Part shown: positions 47,601-58,528 of the stretch, one piece after another
How positions within the stretch are numbered: the first letter of the stretch is position 1
Layout: every line of letters begins with the position of its first letter
DNA from: Ampelomyces quisqualis
Lineage: Eukaryota > Ascomycota > Dothideomycetes > Pleosporales > Phaeosphaeriaceae
Assembly: GCA_018398575.1 (NCBI GenBank)
Contig: JAGTXZ010000011.1
Coordinates: 248,001-312,000, forward strand
DNA length: 64,000 nt
Direction of reading: 5' to 3'
Position numbers and translations under genes: made by a program
Notes under the pieces: model-generated
Told to the model about the DNA's origin: nothing
Seen by the model: the letters and a program-made list of their open reading frames with translations, nothing else
The model's database searches: none

Positions 47601-50003
47601 ATGTGCCGCATAGGATGCCTAGTAGTAGAACACGTTATAGGCCTAAGACTTTAATAATTCTAATTCTTAATAGAGTAGAGCTAAACGTTCTGCTATTATA
47701 TAGACTTAATTTAGAGAAGAAGCCTATATTAAAAGCAGTAAACTATACGTATATTGCTTAAACTGTAGGCACATACTTTAACACTTAACTAATAAGTATA
47801 TAGAAACAAAACACCTTAGTAACTACCTTTAGTCTAATAGTTATAAAGAAGTTACAGAATCTATCTATATAAGGCAGCTACTTCTATTTGTTATACTATT
47901 ACGTCTATAACTTCTGTAACTATTTACTACCTAGTAATTTAAACTAGAAATTGTATAGGTACTTCTTAATAGAAACTAGTCTTTTTAAACATTAGAGTAA
48001 CTCTTATTTTGCCGCTTTATAGAGTTTCTCTAGCCTAGCACTACTATACCTAGCTAATACAAGTTTACTCTTATACTCTAGGAATAATATAAGTAGGTAA
48101 CTAAAAACCTTCTTTCTAATCTTAGTAAGTTAACAAAAATCTTAATTACTCTTAACGCCTAGTCTACTACTAACTATCTAAGCTTTTTAGCTATTAAAGC
48201 CTATTATATTAACACTAGTTAGCAGATAAGAAAGGTTCTATTAGATTTTATGCCCTTACGTAAGCAGCATACTAGAGTTTTTATAGTATCTAATCTTATG
48301 TAGGTACTTAAAAACACAAAAACATTAAAATAATTACTAGTAGTTACCTGCAATAACGCTTTAAACAATAGTACTCTTAGTAGAAGCCTAGAAAGCAATT
48401 TTGCTAATAAGAGAGTTTCTTAGAACGCAAAGGAAAACACTATACTATGCCTTACTTATATTATTAACCTAGTAGTGTAAGACATAATAGCCTACCTAAG
48501 GCTAATAGCCTTACCTAAGATTAAAGGGGCTTAGTAGCTATAACGCTATTACGTTTACTAGATTAATAATAGTATATTAGTGCCTAACTCCTTATAAAAG
48601 GTATGTTATACCCTTTATTATAATTCTTTATTACGCACTAAGCTCTCTTAGATCTAGGCAATTTGTATTACTATTAATTTATCCTCTTAACGTTTTAAAC
48701 AATTCCTAAAGGTACAATCTAATATACTGCCAAAAAATTAACTCTATATAATTTAAGATGTTAAGACTAGGTAGAATTTAACCTATAATATGTGCAAGCG
48801 TGCCTACTCCCTAGCTACTTATATTAACAAGTGGCTAGAGCAAGAGATTACACTTAATTAGGCTCTATAAGGTAGTAGTAGTAATTTACAAGATAATAAC
48901 GCAGTTATAGACTTTAAGAACCTTAAAAGGCTTTAGCTAGCACTTGCTAAGTAGTTACGCCTTAGGGCAATAACACGTATGCTAGTAAACTTTAAAATAG
49001 CTACTAACAGAATTAGTAAAAGTAATACACCTTAGGCTCTATATATCTAGTTAATATATAATAGACTTTTTAACTTTCTAGATTAAATAATAACTAAGCT
49101 ATCTAATAAGGAGGATAAGACTAGCTATTGTAAGAAGTAGCTAGCTATAGTAAAGGCAGTAGTAGAGAAAGGCAAGAAGAAGTTGTTAAAGTATTATTTA
49201 CGCATAGATAAGAAATAAGGATATCTTTATAATATTGCAACTATTCTTAATCTATTCTAGAAGCTTACTATATATAAGGTAGAGACTATATTTATTATAT
49301 AGGTTTATTACAGCGCACTACTAATAAAACCTAGGGTAATATATAGAGACTAGACTTTAAACATATATACTAGCGTTAGTTTCTAGACTATATTAATTAA
49401 TACAAAAACAACTCTATAGTAACAAATAGAAACTATACTCTAGTTTGTTCTTTGCAACTACAGCGTCTACCTAAACACTAGTAGTTTAGAAGGCCTCTTT
49501 CTTAAACAATATAGTCTAGTAGGTTAAGCGCTAATTTCTCTTATAAAACTAACGTAAGCATTAGACTACTCTGTGCAAAAGCTTTCTACTACCTTAGCAC
49601 TTCTTTAACTAGTAAAGAAGATAAAGAGAAGTTATTAAATATACTTATTTAGTAGCAGGCTAATGTAGACACATACCTACGCCTAGCCTAGGTAGCTAAA
49701 GTTATACTAGCTGTACAGCTTACAGAAGTTAGAGTTAAGCGCTTGTTTAATACTACAAGAGACGTTCTAAAAGATTAATAGTATAGGCTTAGAGTAAAAA
49801 TAATCTAAAAGATTATAGTTGTAAAATACTCAATTACTAAAGAGAATATATAACTAAACTATTTTATACTATAATTGCTAACTATAGGATCCTAACACAG
49901 CGCTAAGAGTGTCTAGAATCTACTTAAGCTTCTAAGTCCTATTAATTTTACTAGTCTAACTAGCTCTAGAGTCTAACGTTTTAAGGATTAGATAAGTAAT
50001 AAG
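44670..50003 (+). repeat. hAT unit, copy A (3'-truncated)
   Basis: A direct repeat of copy B at an offset of 5334 bp at the left end and 5356 bp further right; a short insertion in B near 51,930-51,950 accounts for most of the change. Copy A shows more C-to-T and G-to-A changes than B. Confidence 0.9.
47150..49700 (+). pseudogene. hAT transposase remnant, copy A
   Basis: The same order of hAT blocks as in copy B, 5356 bp downstream. The DVKTR-W-N-x-TY motif is at 48,757, with its Trp codon changed to TAG. A CNNALNNSTLSRSLESN block lies near 48,345. Many in-frame TAG/TAA codons interrupt it. Limits are approximate. Confidence 0.75.
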
Positions 50004-53000
50004 TATAGCAGTAAATAGGTAGAGGTTGGGTTAGAGTAGGGTACCTTTACGTAAGACTCTATACCTAACCTAACTCCTACCTATTTAATTAACGCTAAAA
50101 GTAGGTAGAGGTTAGGTTAGAGGTATCAATTGCGGGTTAAGGTTAGGTTGCATAAGTTTTGCGCAATTAAATAAAATTTGAAGTATATATCTACTAATCT
50201 TATAAAATTAGGTTTCTAAATATATAGTTAATTTTATAGAGGCAAAAACTATGCTAGGGATATCAAAAATAGCACAGTAATCACAAATTTTTATTATAAT
50301 AAAAAGGAAATAAGGTCTTTATTTTTAATATACATAAAAGTAGAGGATTCTAGATCTTCTACACAATTGCCTAATAAGAGCTAAACTTCTAATAGTACTT
50401 AAGCGCAAGGCTAACATCCTTTGCCTATATAGTAACTCTTTTTGCGTAAATTGCATTTATATTTATATCTATATTTAGTTAGAAATTTGTTAAAAAAACA
50501 GGGTTAGGAAACAAACCCTTAAAAAAACCAACTATATAGGCCTTAGCAGCCTCTTAAACTGCCCTAACAGCTGATTTTTAAAAGCAAATATTACTACTAG
50601 TAGTTTAGACGTATTCTTAAGCTATTTTGCGCAGAAGTTGCTAGAAGGGTAGCTTGCGGATAAGGAGCTTAGTAGACCTCTAGTATCAGCAGATCTCTCT
50701 AAGCGCTACAGCTTTAAGCAGTAAGTAAATAAGCGTAATAAAGAATTGTAATAACTTACTACCTGGCTTAAGGTGCCTTTTTTTTTTAGAGCCGCTTTTT
50801 AAGTTTTTGCAGCTAGGCTTTTCCTAGCAGATTTCCTAGCAGCCTTGCTAGCTAGGTCTTTGGCAACTACAGTGCCCCTAGTAATAGCGTTGTTAACTTT
50901 AGATTTGCGTTTTCTTAGAGCTATAGTAGTAGTGTTGTAGAGTTGTAGATTTGATATTGTAATAATTTAGGTTGTTTTAGTGCCTAGTAAATAAGCAGTA
51001 AGCAGGCTTAGCGCAGGAAATTAGATCTTAGCATAAAATTTCTGCAAGAGCTAATTTGAAACTAGCAGCGCTACTAGAAGACTAGAACGTAATAAAAAAC
51101 TGTGTTAACTTACAGGCCTACCTAAAATTGCGCTAGCTTTTGTTCTAGCTATATATTAAAATTAAAGAGTAGATTTCTATAGACTTGTTTATTGTTTATG
51201 TAAAATAGGCTAGAAGGCAGTAAGCGCAGGCAGTAGGCAGAAAGCACGCTAGTAGCCTGCGTGCGCACAGACTAACTTACTGCGTTATTAGTTATAGGCT
51301 GCTAAAATAAAATACTAAAGCTATACGCCTATAATAGCAACGCGCTTTATTGCATTGCTTTATTATACTTATTGCTATAGAATCTGTTAAGTCTAAGGAA
51401 ATTAAGGTTGTTAACAAGCCTAAGGGCTTTCTGCTGCCTATTCCTGCTTAAATTCTGCTAAATTTTAAGGAAGAGAAGTAGGCCTAGCTTACAATAGTAA
51501 TATTCTTAGAACTTTGTTATAAATTATACTAATTTGTCTAGGGTTTTGCTTCTAGGGATAAGAAGATTAGCTATATCCTTAACTCTTGTGGTAGTAATAC
51601 TCTAAAGTAAGGCCGCCTAACAAATTTCTAAGTTAACTCTAGTAGGCAACTTAGTAGCAGCGCTATGCAATCTAGAGAGCTAGCTGCTATTGCAAAGGCT
51701 AAATCCTTAGACTAATTAGCTAAATACTAGCTTAAGAAGAAGGTTAAGAGAGGCAATAGGTACACAGCGTTGTCTTTAAGGCAATAAGTTAAGAAACTTA
51801 AGCATAAGCTTAAGGCCTAGACAGCTAAGCGTTTTAATAGCAAGCAGTCTAGTAAGTTATTACACTTTTTTATTACGTTAGTTTTACTTACATGCAAAGC
51901 TAAGTAGTTAACAGCCTCTATTGCTTAATTTAATTAAAAATAGAAGGCTATCCAAATTAAAATTGATATGCGCGCCTACAACGTTGTTATAAAGGGGTCC
52001 TCTTCTGCAATTTTAGACTTAAAGCAAAAAAAATTGTTAGCTTAAGCTTACACCTGCGTTTTTAAGCCTAGTAGAGCTGTAGAGGAGATACTCTAAAAGG
52101 AGTATACTTGTAGGCTACACCTCCTTAAGAGGAATAGCTTTAAGACACTACAGGCTAAGGCTAAATAGCTAAAATTTTGCAATAAGCTAACGCCTAACAA
52201 GTTAGCTCTAGTTACTAATTAGAATTAGCAGTAAGTTTATTATGTTATTTTATTACATACTTATTCTAACTAGTCTGCTAGGAGGCGTAAGCCTACACTC
52301 CCTCCTAAGTTTAATTAGCCTCTGCAGCTCTATAGTAATAGGCTATACGTTAAGAGACGCAATAATACTAAATGTAAGAAAGAAGTTAACAATTCTAGTA
52401 AAGAGCTAGAGGTATACTATAAGACACTGCCTAATAAATATAAAGATAAGAAGGATAAAGATTAGAGCAACAGCACTTAGAAGAAGTTCTCTAATAGTAC
52501 TTAAGAGGGCTGTTTAGACGCTAAGTAACATGTATAATTAAAGTTACTGTATATTATTGCCTAATGTAGTTAAGACTAGAAAATTTTGCTACTACTGTAA
52601 AACCTAATTTCTTAATTTCTAAAAGTTTAGCCCTACTATCTGCCCTCTAACTAGGGAAATAACGCCTCTAGCAGAACGCCTACCTCTCTTACTTAAAGTA
52701 ACACTAAACTATAGTTTTGCTATTCTATTATTGCTGCAATTACTACCCTCTTTTTATAAGATATTGCTACTTTGTTATTACACTTTTTTATTACACACAT
52801 AGACCCAAGCAACTCCCCTTTACTCCTAGACAACCTATACCCTAATCTGCCTAAAATACTCTACAAATTTACACTTAACGCCCTCTAAATCCTTAAGTCT
52901 AGAATTAAAAGAATAGTTACTGTTCTTAAGCAGCTAATTTAAGACAATGCTACTATATGTGCTGCATAGGATGCCTAGTAGCAGAATACGTTATAGGCCT

Positions 53001-55350
53001 AAGACCCTAATAATTCTAATTCTTAATAGAGTAGAGCTAAACGTTCTGCTATTATATAGACTTAATTTAGAGAAGAAGCCTATATTAAAAGCAGTAAACT
53101 ACACGTATATTGCCTAAACTATAGGCACATACTTTAATACCTAACTAATAAGCATATAAAGACAAAACACCTTAGTAACTACCTTTAGTTTAATAGTTGC
53201 AGAGAGGTTACAGAATCTATCTACACAAGGCAGCTACTCCTATTTGTTACACTATTACGTTTACAACCCCTGCAACTATTTACTACCTAGCAATTTAAAC
53301 TAGAAATTGTACAAGTACTTCTTAATAAAAACTAGTCTTTTTAAACATTAGAGCAACTCTTATTTTGCTACTTTGTAGAGTTTTTCTAGCCTAGCACTAC
53401 TATACCTAGCTAATACAAGTTTACTCTTATACTCTAGAAATAATATAAGTAGGTAACTAAAAACCTTCTTTCTAATCTTAGCAAATTAACAAAAATCTTA
53501 ATTGCCTTTAACGCCTAGTCTGCAGCTAACTACCTAAGCTTTTTAGCTATTAAAGCCTATTATATTAACACTAGTTAGCAGATAAGAGAAGTTCTATTAG
53601 ATTTTGTGCCCTTGCGTAGGCAGCACACTAGGGTTTCTATAGCATCTAATCTTATGCAGGTACTTAAAAACACAAAAATATTAAAACAATTACTAGCAGT
53701 TACCTGTAATAACGCTTTAAACAACAGTACCCTTAGCAGAAGCCTAGAAAGCAATCTTGCTAATAAGGGAGTTTCTTAGAACGCAAAGGAAAATACTATA
53801 CTATACCTTACCTATATTATTAACCTAGTAGTACAGGACATAATAGCCTACCTAAGGCTAACAGCCTTGCCTAAGATTAAAGGGGCTTAGCAGCTGCAAC
53901 GCTATTACGTTTACTAGATTAATAATAGTATATTAGTGCCTAACTCCTTGCAAAAGGTATGTTACACCCTTTATTATAATTCTTTATTATACACTAAGCT
54001 TCTCTAGATCTAGGCAATTTGTATTGCTATTAATTTGTCTCCTTAACGTTTTAAACAATTCCTAAAGGTACAATCTAATGTACTGCCAAAAAATCAACTC
54101 TGTGTAATTTAAGATATTAAGACTAGGTAGAATTTAACCTATAATATGTGCAAGCGCGCCTGCTCCCTAGCTACTTATATTAACAAGTAGCTAGAGCAAG
54201 AGATTACACTTAATTAGGCCCTATAAGGTAGCAGCAGTAATTTATAAGACAATAACGCAGTTACAGACTTTAAGGACCTTAAAAGGCTTTAGCTAGCACC
54301 TGCTAAGTAGTTACACCTTAGGGCAATAACACGCATGCTAGCAAACTTTAAAACAGCTACTAACAGAATTAGTAAAAGTAACACACCTTAGGCTCTGTAC
54401 ATCTAGTTAATATATAACTAACTTTTTAACTTCCTAGATTAAATAACAACTAAGCTATCTAACAAAGAAGATAAGACTAGCTATTGCAAGAAGTAGCTAG
54501 CTATAGTAAAGGCAGTAGCAGAGAAAAGCAAGAAGAAGTTGTTAAAGTATTATTTACGTACAGATAAGAAACAAGGATATCTTTACAACGTTGCAACTGT
54601 TCTTAATCTATCTTAAAAGCTTACTATATATAAGGTAGAGACTATGTTTATTACACATGTTTATTACAGCGCACTGCTAATAACACCTAAGGTAACACAT
54701 AGAGACTAGACTTTAAACGTACATACTAGTGTTAGTTCCTAGACTATATTAATTAATACAAAAACAACTCTGCAGCAACAAACAGAGACTGCACTCTAGT
54801 TTATCCTTTGTAACTACAGCGTCTACCTAAACACTAGTAGTTTAGAAGGCTTCTCTCTTAAACAATATAGTCTAGTAGGTTAAGCGCTAATATCCTTTAT
54901 AAAACTAACACAAGTATTAGACTACTCTGTGCAAAAGCTCTCTGCTACCTTAGTACTCCTCTAACTAGTAAGGAAGATAAAGAAGAGTTATTAAATATAC
55001 TTGTCTAGTAGCAGGCTAATATAGATACGTACCTACGCCTAGCTTAGGTAGCTAAAGACGTACTAGCTGTACAGCTTACAGAAGTTAGGGTTAAGCGCTT
55101 GTTTAATACTGCAAGAAACGTCCTAAGAGATTAACAGCACAGGCTTAGAGTAAAAACAATCTAGAAGATTATAGTTGTAAAACACGCAATTACTAAGGAG
55201 AATATATAACTAAACTATTCTACACTACAATTGCTAACTGCAGGATCCTAACACAGCGCTAAGAGTGTCTAGAATCTACTTAAGCTTCTAGGTCCTATTA
55301 ATTTTGCTAGTCTAACTAGCTCTAGAATCTAACATTTTAAGGATTAGACA
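50004..55350 (+). repeat. hAT unit, copy B
   Basis: The second direct copy, starting with a mutated TIR (TATAGCAGTAAATAGG). It continues at its 3' side into the 567-bp terminal region, which copy A lacks. The first ~2.4 kb of the unit holds another decayed coding stretch (SYFAQKLL, KEIKVVNKPKGFLLPIP near 50,615 and 51,397), family not recognised. Confidence 0.9.
52500..55150 (+). pseudogene. hAT transposase remnant, copy B
   Basis: One reading frame, broken by stops, links three diagnostic blocks. REVLLDFVPL is at 53,585. CNNALNNSTLSRSLESN begins near 53,705 and runs on to a YIINLVVQDIIA block. DIKTR-stop-NLTYNMCKRA is at 54,113. All lie in the same phase over more than 500 bases. The stop in the last block sits exactly where hAT proteins have the Trp of TRWNS/TY (TGG to TAG). 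A C-terminal YLYNVATVL...KLTIYK block follows near 54,580-54,640. The gene is dead. Limits are approximate. Confidence 0.8.
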
Positions 55351-55917
55351 AGTAATAAGGAGCAGAAGAGTAACAAAGAAGATAATATTAAGGAATCTGC
55401 AACGCCTTTATATAGTGCACTACTCTAGACTCCTTAGTATAAGCAGCGTCTACAGAAGAAGAGATTAAGGCCTTCTTGTTTCTTAGACTAGCAAGCGTAA
55501 TAAAAAAATGTAATAAATAGTAGCTCTTAACTATCTAAAACAACCTTAGTTAAAAACTATAATAAACATCTATAATAAGCAGATTATAAAGCTTATTAAA
55601 CAGCTGCAAGATTAGACTATTCCTGTAATAACCTTATTTTAAGATATACACTAAAATATACTTATTTCTTTTACTCTACTTTACTTCTAAGTAACATACT
55701 TGTTACAGGCGTTAGATTAGAAGCGCTGCACAAGTATAACTCTATAGTAGGTACCCTAACTAAACTAACAACCTAACCTTAACACCCTAAGCTGTATACT
55801 CTAACCTAAACCCTACACTAGCCCCTATATAACCTAAACTTTACCCTACCCCCCTTATGCTTAACTCTAACCTAACCCCTACCTATAAGCAGGTACCTTA
55901 AACCCATTTACTAGCGT
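55351..55917 (+). repeat. 567-bp 3' terminal unit, first copy
   Basis: Starts AGTAATAAGGAGCAGAAGAG and ends with the TIR (CCATTTACTAGCGTA). The next copy begins at 55918. Contains many CCTAACC-like subterminal motifs. Confidence 0.9.
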
Positions 55918-56485
55918 AGTAATAAGGAGCAAGAGAGTAACAGAGAAAATAATATTAGGGAATCTGCAACGCCTTTGTATAGTGCACTACTCTAGACTTC
56001 TTAGTATAAGTAGCGCCTATAGAGAAAGAGATTAAGGCCTTCTTATTTCTTAGACTAGTAAGCGTAATAAAAAAATGTAATAAATAGTAGCTCTTAACTA
56101 TCTAAAACAACCTAGGTAAAAAACAGTAATAAATATCTATAATAAGCAGGTTATAAAGCTAATTAAATAGCTGCAAGATTAGACTATTTTTGCAATAACC
56201 TTATTTTAAGATATACGCTAAAATAAACTTATTTTATTTACCCTACTTTACTTCTAAGTAACATACTTGTTACAGGCGTTAGATTAGAGGTACTGCATAA
56301 GTATAACTCTATAGTAGGTACTTTAACTAAACTAACAACCTAACTTTAACACCCTAAGCTATATACCCTAACCTAAACCCTACACTAGCTCCTACGTAAC
56401 CTAAACTTTACTCTACCCCCCTTGTGCTTAACCTTAACCTAACCCCTACCTATAAGCAGGTACCCTAAACCTATTTACTAGCGTA
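55918..56485 (+). repeat. 567-bp 3' terminal unit, second copy
   Basis: Offset 567 bp from the first copy throughout and differing mainly by transitions. It ends in CTATTTACTAGCGTA, followed by the target duplication CTTTAATA at 56486-56493. Confidence 0.9.
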
Positions 56486-56609
56486 CTTTAATACAACCTA
56501 AAAAATAACTTTAAAATTACTATTCTTAGTTAATAAGCTAAGTTATTCTAAAAGATAAGATACAAATTGCTCTAATTATAAACTAAATTCTAACGTTACA
56601 TTGCTACTA

Positions 56610-56756
56610 TGTAAATATGCCTGCTTATTGTGTAAATATACCTACTTATTGTGTAAATATACCTGCTTATTGTGTAAATATACCTGCTTATTGTGTAAAT
56701 ATACCTGCTTGCTGTATAAATATACCTGCTCTTTGCGTAAATATACTTGTTTAGCA
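56610..56756. repeat. Right subterminal array, 21-bp unit, seven copies
   Basis: Units start at 56610, 56631, 56652, 56673, 56694, 56715 and 56736, with consensus TGTAAATATACCTGCTTATT plus G. The last two are divergent. An inverted TATATTTACACAG follows at 56759-56771. No spacer sequences exist, so it is not a CRISPR array. It fits transposase-binding subterminal repeats. Confidence 0.85.
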
Positions 56757-56841
56757 AGTATATTTACACAGACTGTGTAAATATAGACAACTTTACAGTG
56801 TTTTTAGGGGGAATTCTGCGGGGTTTTTTTACACGATTCTA

Positions 56842-56876
56842 CGCGGGGTATTTAACACCGCGTTTGTACCGCTGTG
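56842..56876 (-). repeat. Right terminal inverted repeat of the CACTA-type element
   Basis: Read on the minus strand from 56876 it begins CACAGCGGTACAAACGCGGT. 31 of 35 positions match the left end. CAC follows outside at 56877-56879. Confidence 0.88.
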
Positions 56877-57324
56877 CACTAGGCTCGCATCTTATCATCA
56901 GTCTTAGACGCACATTGACATTATTGTAGAACATAAGAACATTGCTTTATCTTGGATGAAACTACTCGACATCGAGCTTTGCCGACGATGCTGTTTGAGG
57001 GCTGAAACAACGAGGGCGACGAGCTCAGCTAGCTGCATTCATGCCGTGTCACTTGAGACATCACTGATATGTTTGTGATGAACACTGGATGTACGCAGGA
57101 TCAGTGTATCTCATTTCCAAGCGTCATCAAGGCCAGTACAATCTGATTGCTCTTGCGATGATTAGGCAACCAGTCTCACTCCGTGGACTTCTAGGCGCCT
57201 GTGAACCGGCTTTCAGCCTGTGATTAACAAGCTGCAGAAGACTATGAATCTTCGGGGTTGTGTACAAGTCCACTGTCAGCTTGGTTCTCTTTACTACTTT
57301 TTGGCTCCATACTAGCAAGCCAAA
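56877..57324. promoter_or_regulatory. Promoter-side region of the GT34-type gene
   Basis: 448 bp of ordinary composition between the island's right end and the ATG at 57325. No gene was found. Confidence 0.4.
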
Positions 57325-58405
57325 ATGGGCAACAGATGTTCGAGCGTACGCACAACCGACCTTCCTCATGTTAGTCCATCTAAAGCTCTCCAACAACAAC
57401 AGCTACCAAGACCTATCTATAGGATAGTGAAGTCCATGCTACTCCTAGCAGCTGTGCTCGGTTTTCTGTACACGTTGTCGCTCACAGGCTCAGACCTGCC
57501 AATCCCCCAAAGCAGCGCCTTGAGTAGCAGTCATGCCCTGTCGACCTCTGCGAAGCCGGTGCCCATCATCGGAAAAGTCACCGCCTCATTCGGTACAGCA
57601 GATCCCGTCTACGAAGCCGCCATCTCTACCCATGCTGTCCACAACTCGATCCATGGATATGCGCAATTCGTTCTACGCGAACAAATGGTGCGCGGCCTAT
57701 GGTCCAAGCATGCCTACCTGCTTACCATCATTGGGAATGAGCTTGCGAAGCCTGAAGCCGAGCGGCTGAAGTGGTTATTCTGGCATGACCGCGACACGGT
57801 CGTGATGAATTCGAATATTCCCTTGAGCATGTTCCTGCCTCCAGAGTCAGATTTTGGACACATCAATCTCATCGTCACTAGAGATAGAAACGGATTGAAC
57901 AACGGAGTGTTCTTCGTGAGAGTCAGCCAGTGGGCACTGAAAATGTTTGCAAGTACTTTGAGTATCCGGGAGTACCTACCAGAAGTTCTGCTCAAGTATA
58001 CGGAGCAAAGTGGCATGGAGGAGACGATCAAGCGGGTAAGTTTCTCGAGATTTTTTGTCTTCGCTTTGGCTGACAGCTAGTGTACAGCCCTGGTGGAACT
58101 CGTCCGTTGCATATGTCCCTCAGCGTTGGTTTAATGGTTTCCCGCCTAGCCCAAAGTCAAAGGCCTCCACGTCCAGCGCTCGTCCAGGTTCCGTACTTAT
58201 CCATTTCGCTTCGAATCGTGACGGACTGCGACCCGAGCGCATGACTCACTGGTCCGAAATAGCACAGAACAAGAGTATGAAGTGGTACAAGATGGTCAAT
58301 GAAACAGGTTACCCCGCGGAAATTGCGGAATATTGGAAGCGGCTGGGCGGTGATGAAGAAGCGGAAAGCATATGTGAGAGCATTGGCAAGAAATCGTGGG
58401 AATGA
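57325..58405 (+). CDS. GT34-type (GMA12/MNN10 family) glycosyltransferase
   Basis: Two exons, 57325-58035 and 58088-58405, with a 52-nt intron (GTAAGT donor, CAG acceptor). The protein is 342 aa. A type II signal anchor lies near residues 33-53 (RIVKSMLLLAAVLGFLYTLS). The catalytic region has WLFWHDRDTVVMN with the D-x-D metal/nucleotide-sugar motif, IVTRDRNGLNNGVFFVRVSQ, and across the splice IKR-PWWNSSVAYVPQRWFNGFP, then GSVLIHFASNRDG. This order matches the galactosyl/mannosyltransferase family GMA12/MNN10 of the Golgi. Acceptor and donor are not readable. The unspliced frame would end 15 codons after the donor. It converges with the Tudor-SN gene, leaving 123 bp between stops. Confidence 0.85.
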
Positions 58406-58528
58406 TTCAAAGGGCTGTTGAAATGTTTAACTTTTGGCTTCTGTACATACAAGTCTGAAAGAACAAGGCTAGTCCCATATCGCCAAGGCTTTCAGGTAGC
58501 AGAGCATTGTGCATAATACGCCAGTCAT

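Larger units (their letters stand above)
44670..56485. mobile_element. hAT-type composite transposon (11.8 kb, tandem array) nested in the CACTA element
   Basis: The ends are inverted: TACGGCAGTAAATAGG at 44670 and the reverse complement of TACGCTAGTAAATAGG ending at 56485. They are flanked by the perfect 8-bp repeat CTTTAATA. Inside are two direct copies of a ~5.3-kb unit (44,670-50,003 and 50,004-55,350) and two 567-bp copies of the 3' terminal region. The subterminal DNA on both sides is rich in GGTTAGGTT/AACCTAACC motifs. Copy A lacks the 3' end and passes directly into copy B at 50,003/50,004. Copy B plus one 3' unit (50,004-55,918) would be a complete ~5.9-kb element. Confidence 0.85.
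31884..56876. mobile_element. ~25-kb CACTA/EnSpm-type DNA transposon, RIP-degraded, with nested elements
   Basis: The whole AT-rich block fits a single outer element. Its ends are 35-bp inverted repeats starting CAC with 31 of 35 positions identical. A CAC triplet flanks both sides. Subterminal arrays share TGTGTAAATAT. A Tnp2-type transposase ruin lies at about 41.9-44.2 kb. The interior is saturated with TA dinucleotides and TAG/TAA codons in all frames, as expected from RIP (CpA to TpA on either strand). 24,993 bp is large for the class. A good part is explained by the hAT composite nested at 44,670-56,485. The segment 32-41.8 kb holds unidentified remnants. Confidence 0.82.

Noticed and set aside
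55740..56480. CCCTAA-like runs as interstitial telomere
   Set aside because: Motifs are irregular (CCTAACC, CCTAAAC) and occur as subterminal sequence of the hAT units at both ends, so they belong to the element.
56610..56756. CRISPR-like direct repeat array
   Set aside because: The 21-bp units are contiguous with no spacers, and this is eukaryotic DNA; it is a subterminal array of the transposon.
31884..56876. Starship-type giant element
   Set aside because: No tyrosine-recombinase captain was recognisable near either end; long TIRs, 3-bp duplication and Tnp2 remnants fit CACTA better.
31884..56876. Outer element as hAT (ends could be read as CTGGGG/CAGCGG)
   Set aside because: No 8-bp flanking duplication exists at those positions, whereas shifting to CAC termini gives a matching 3-bp duplication and agrees with the Tnp2 remnant.
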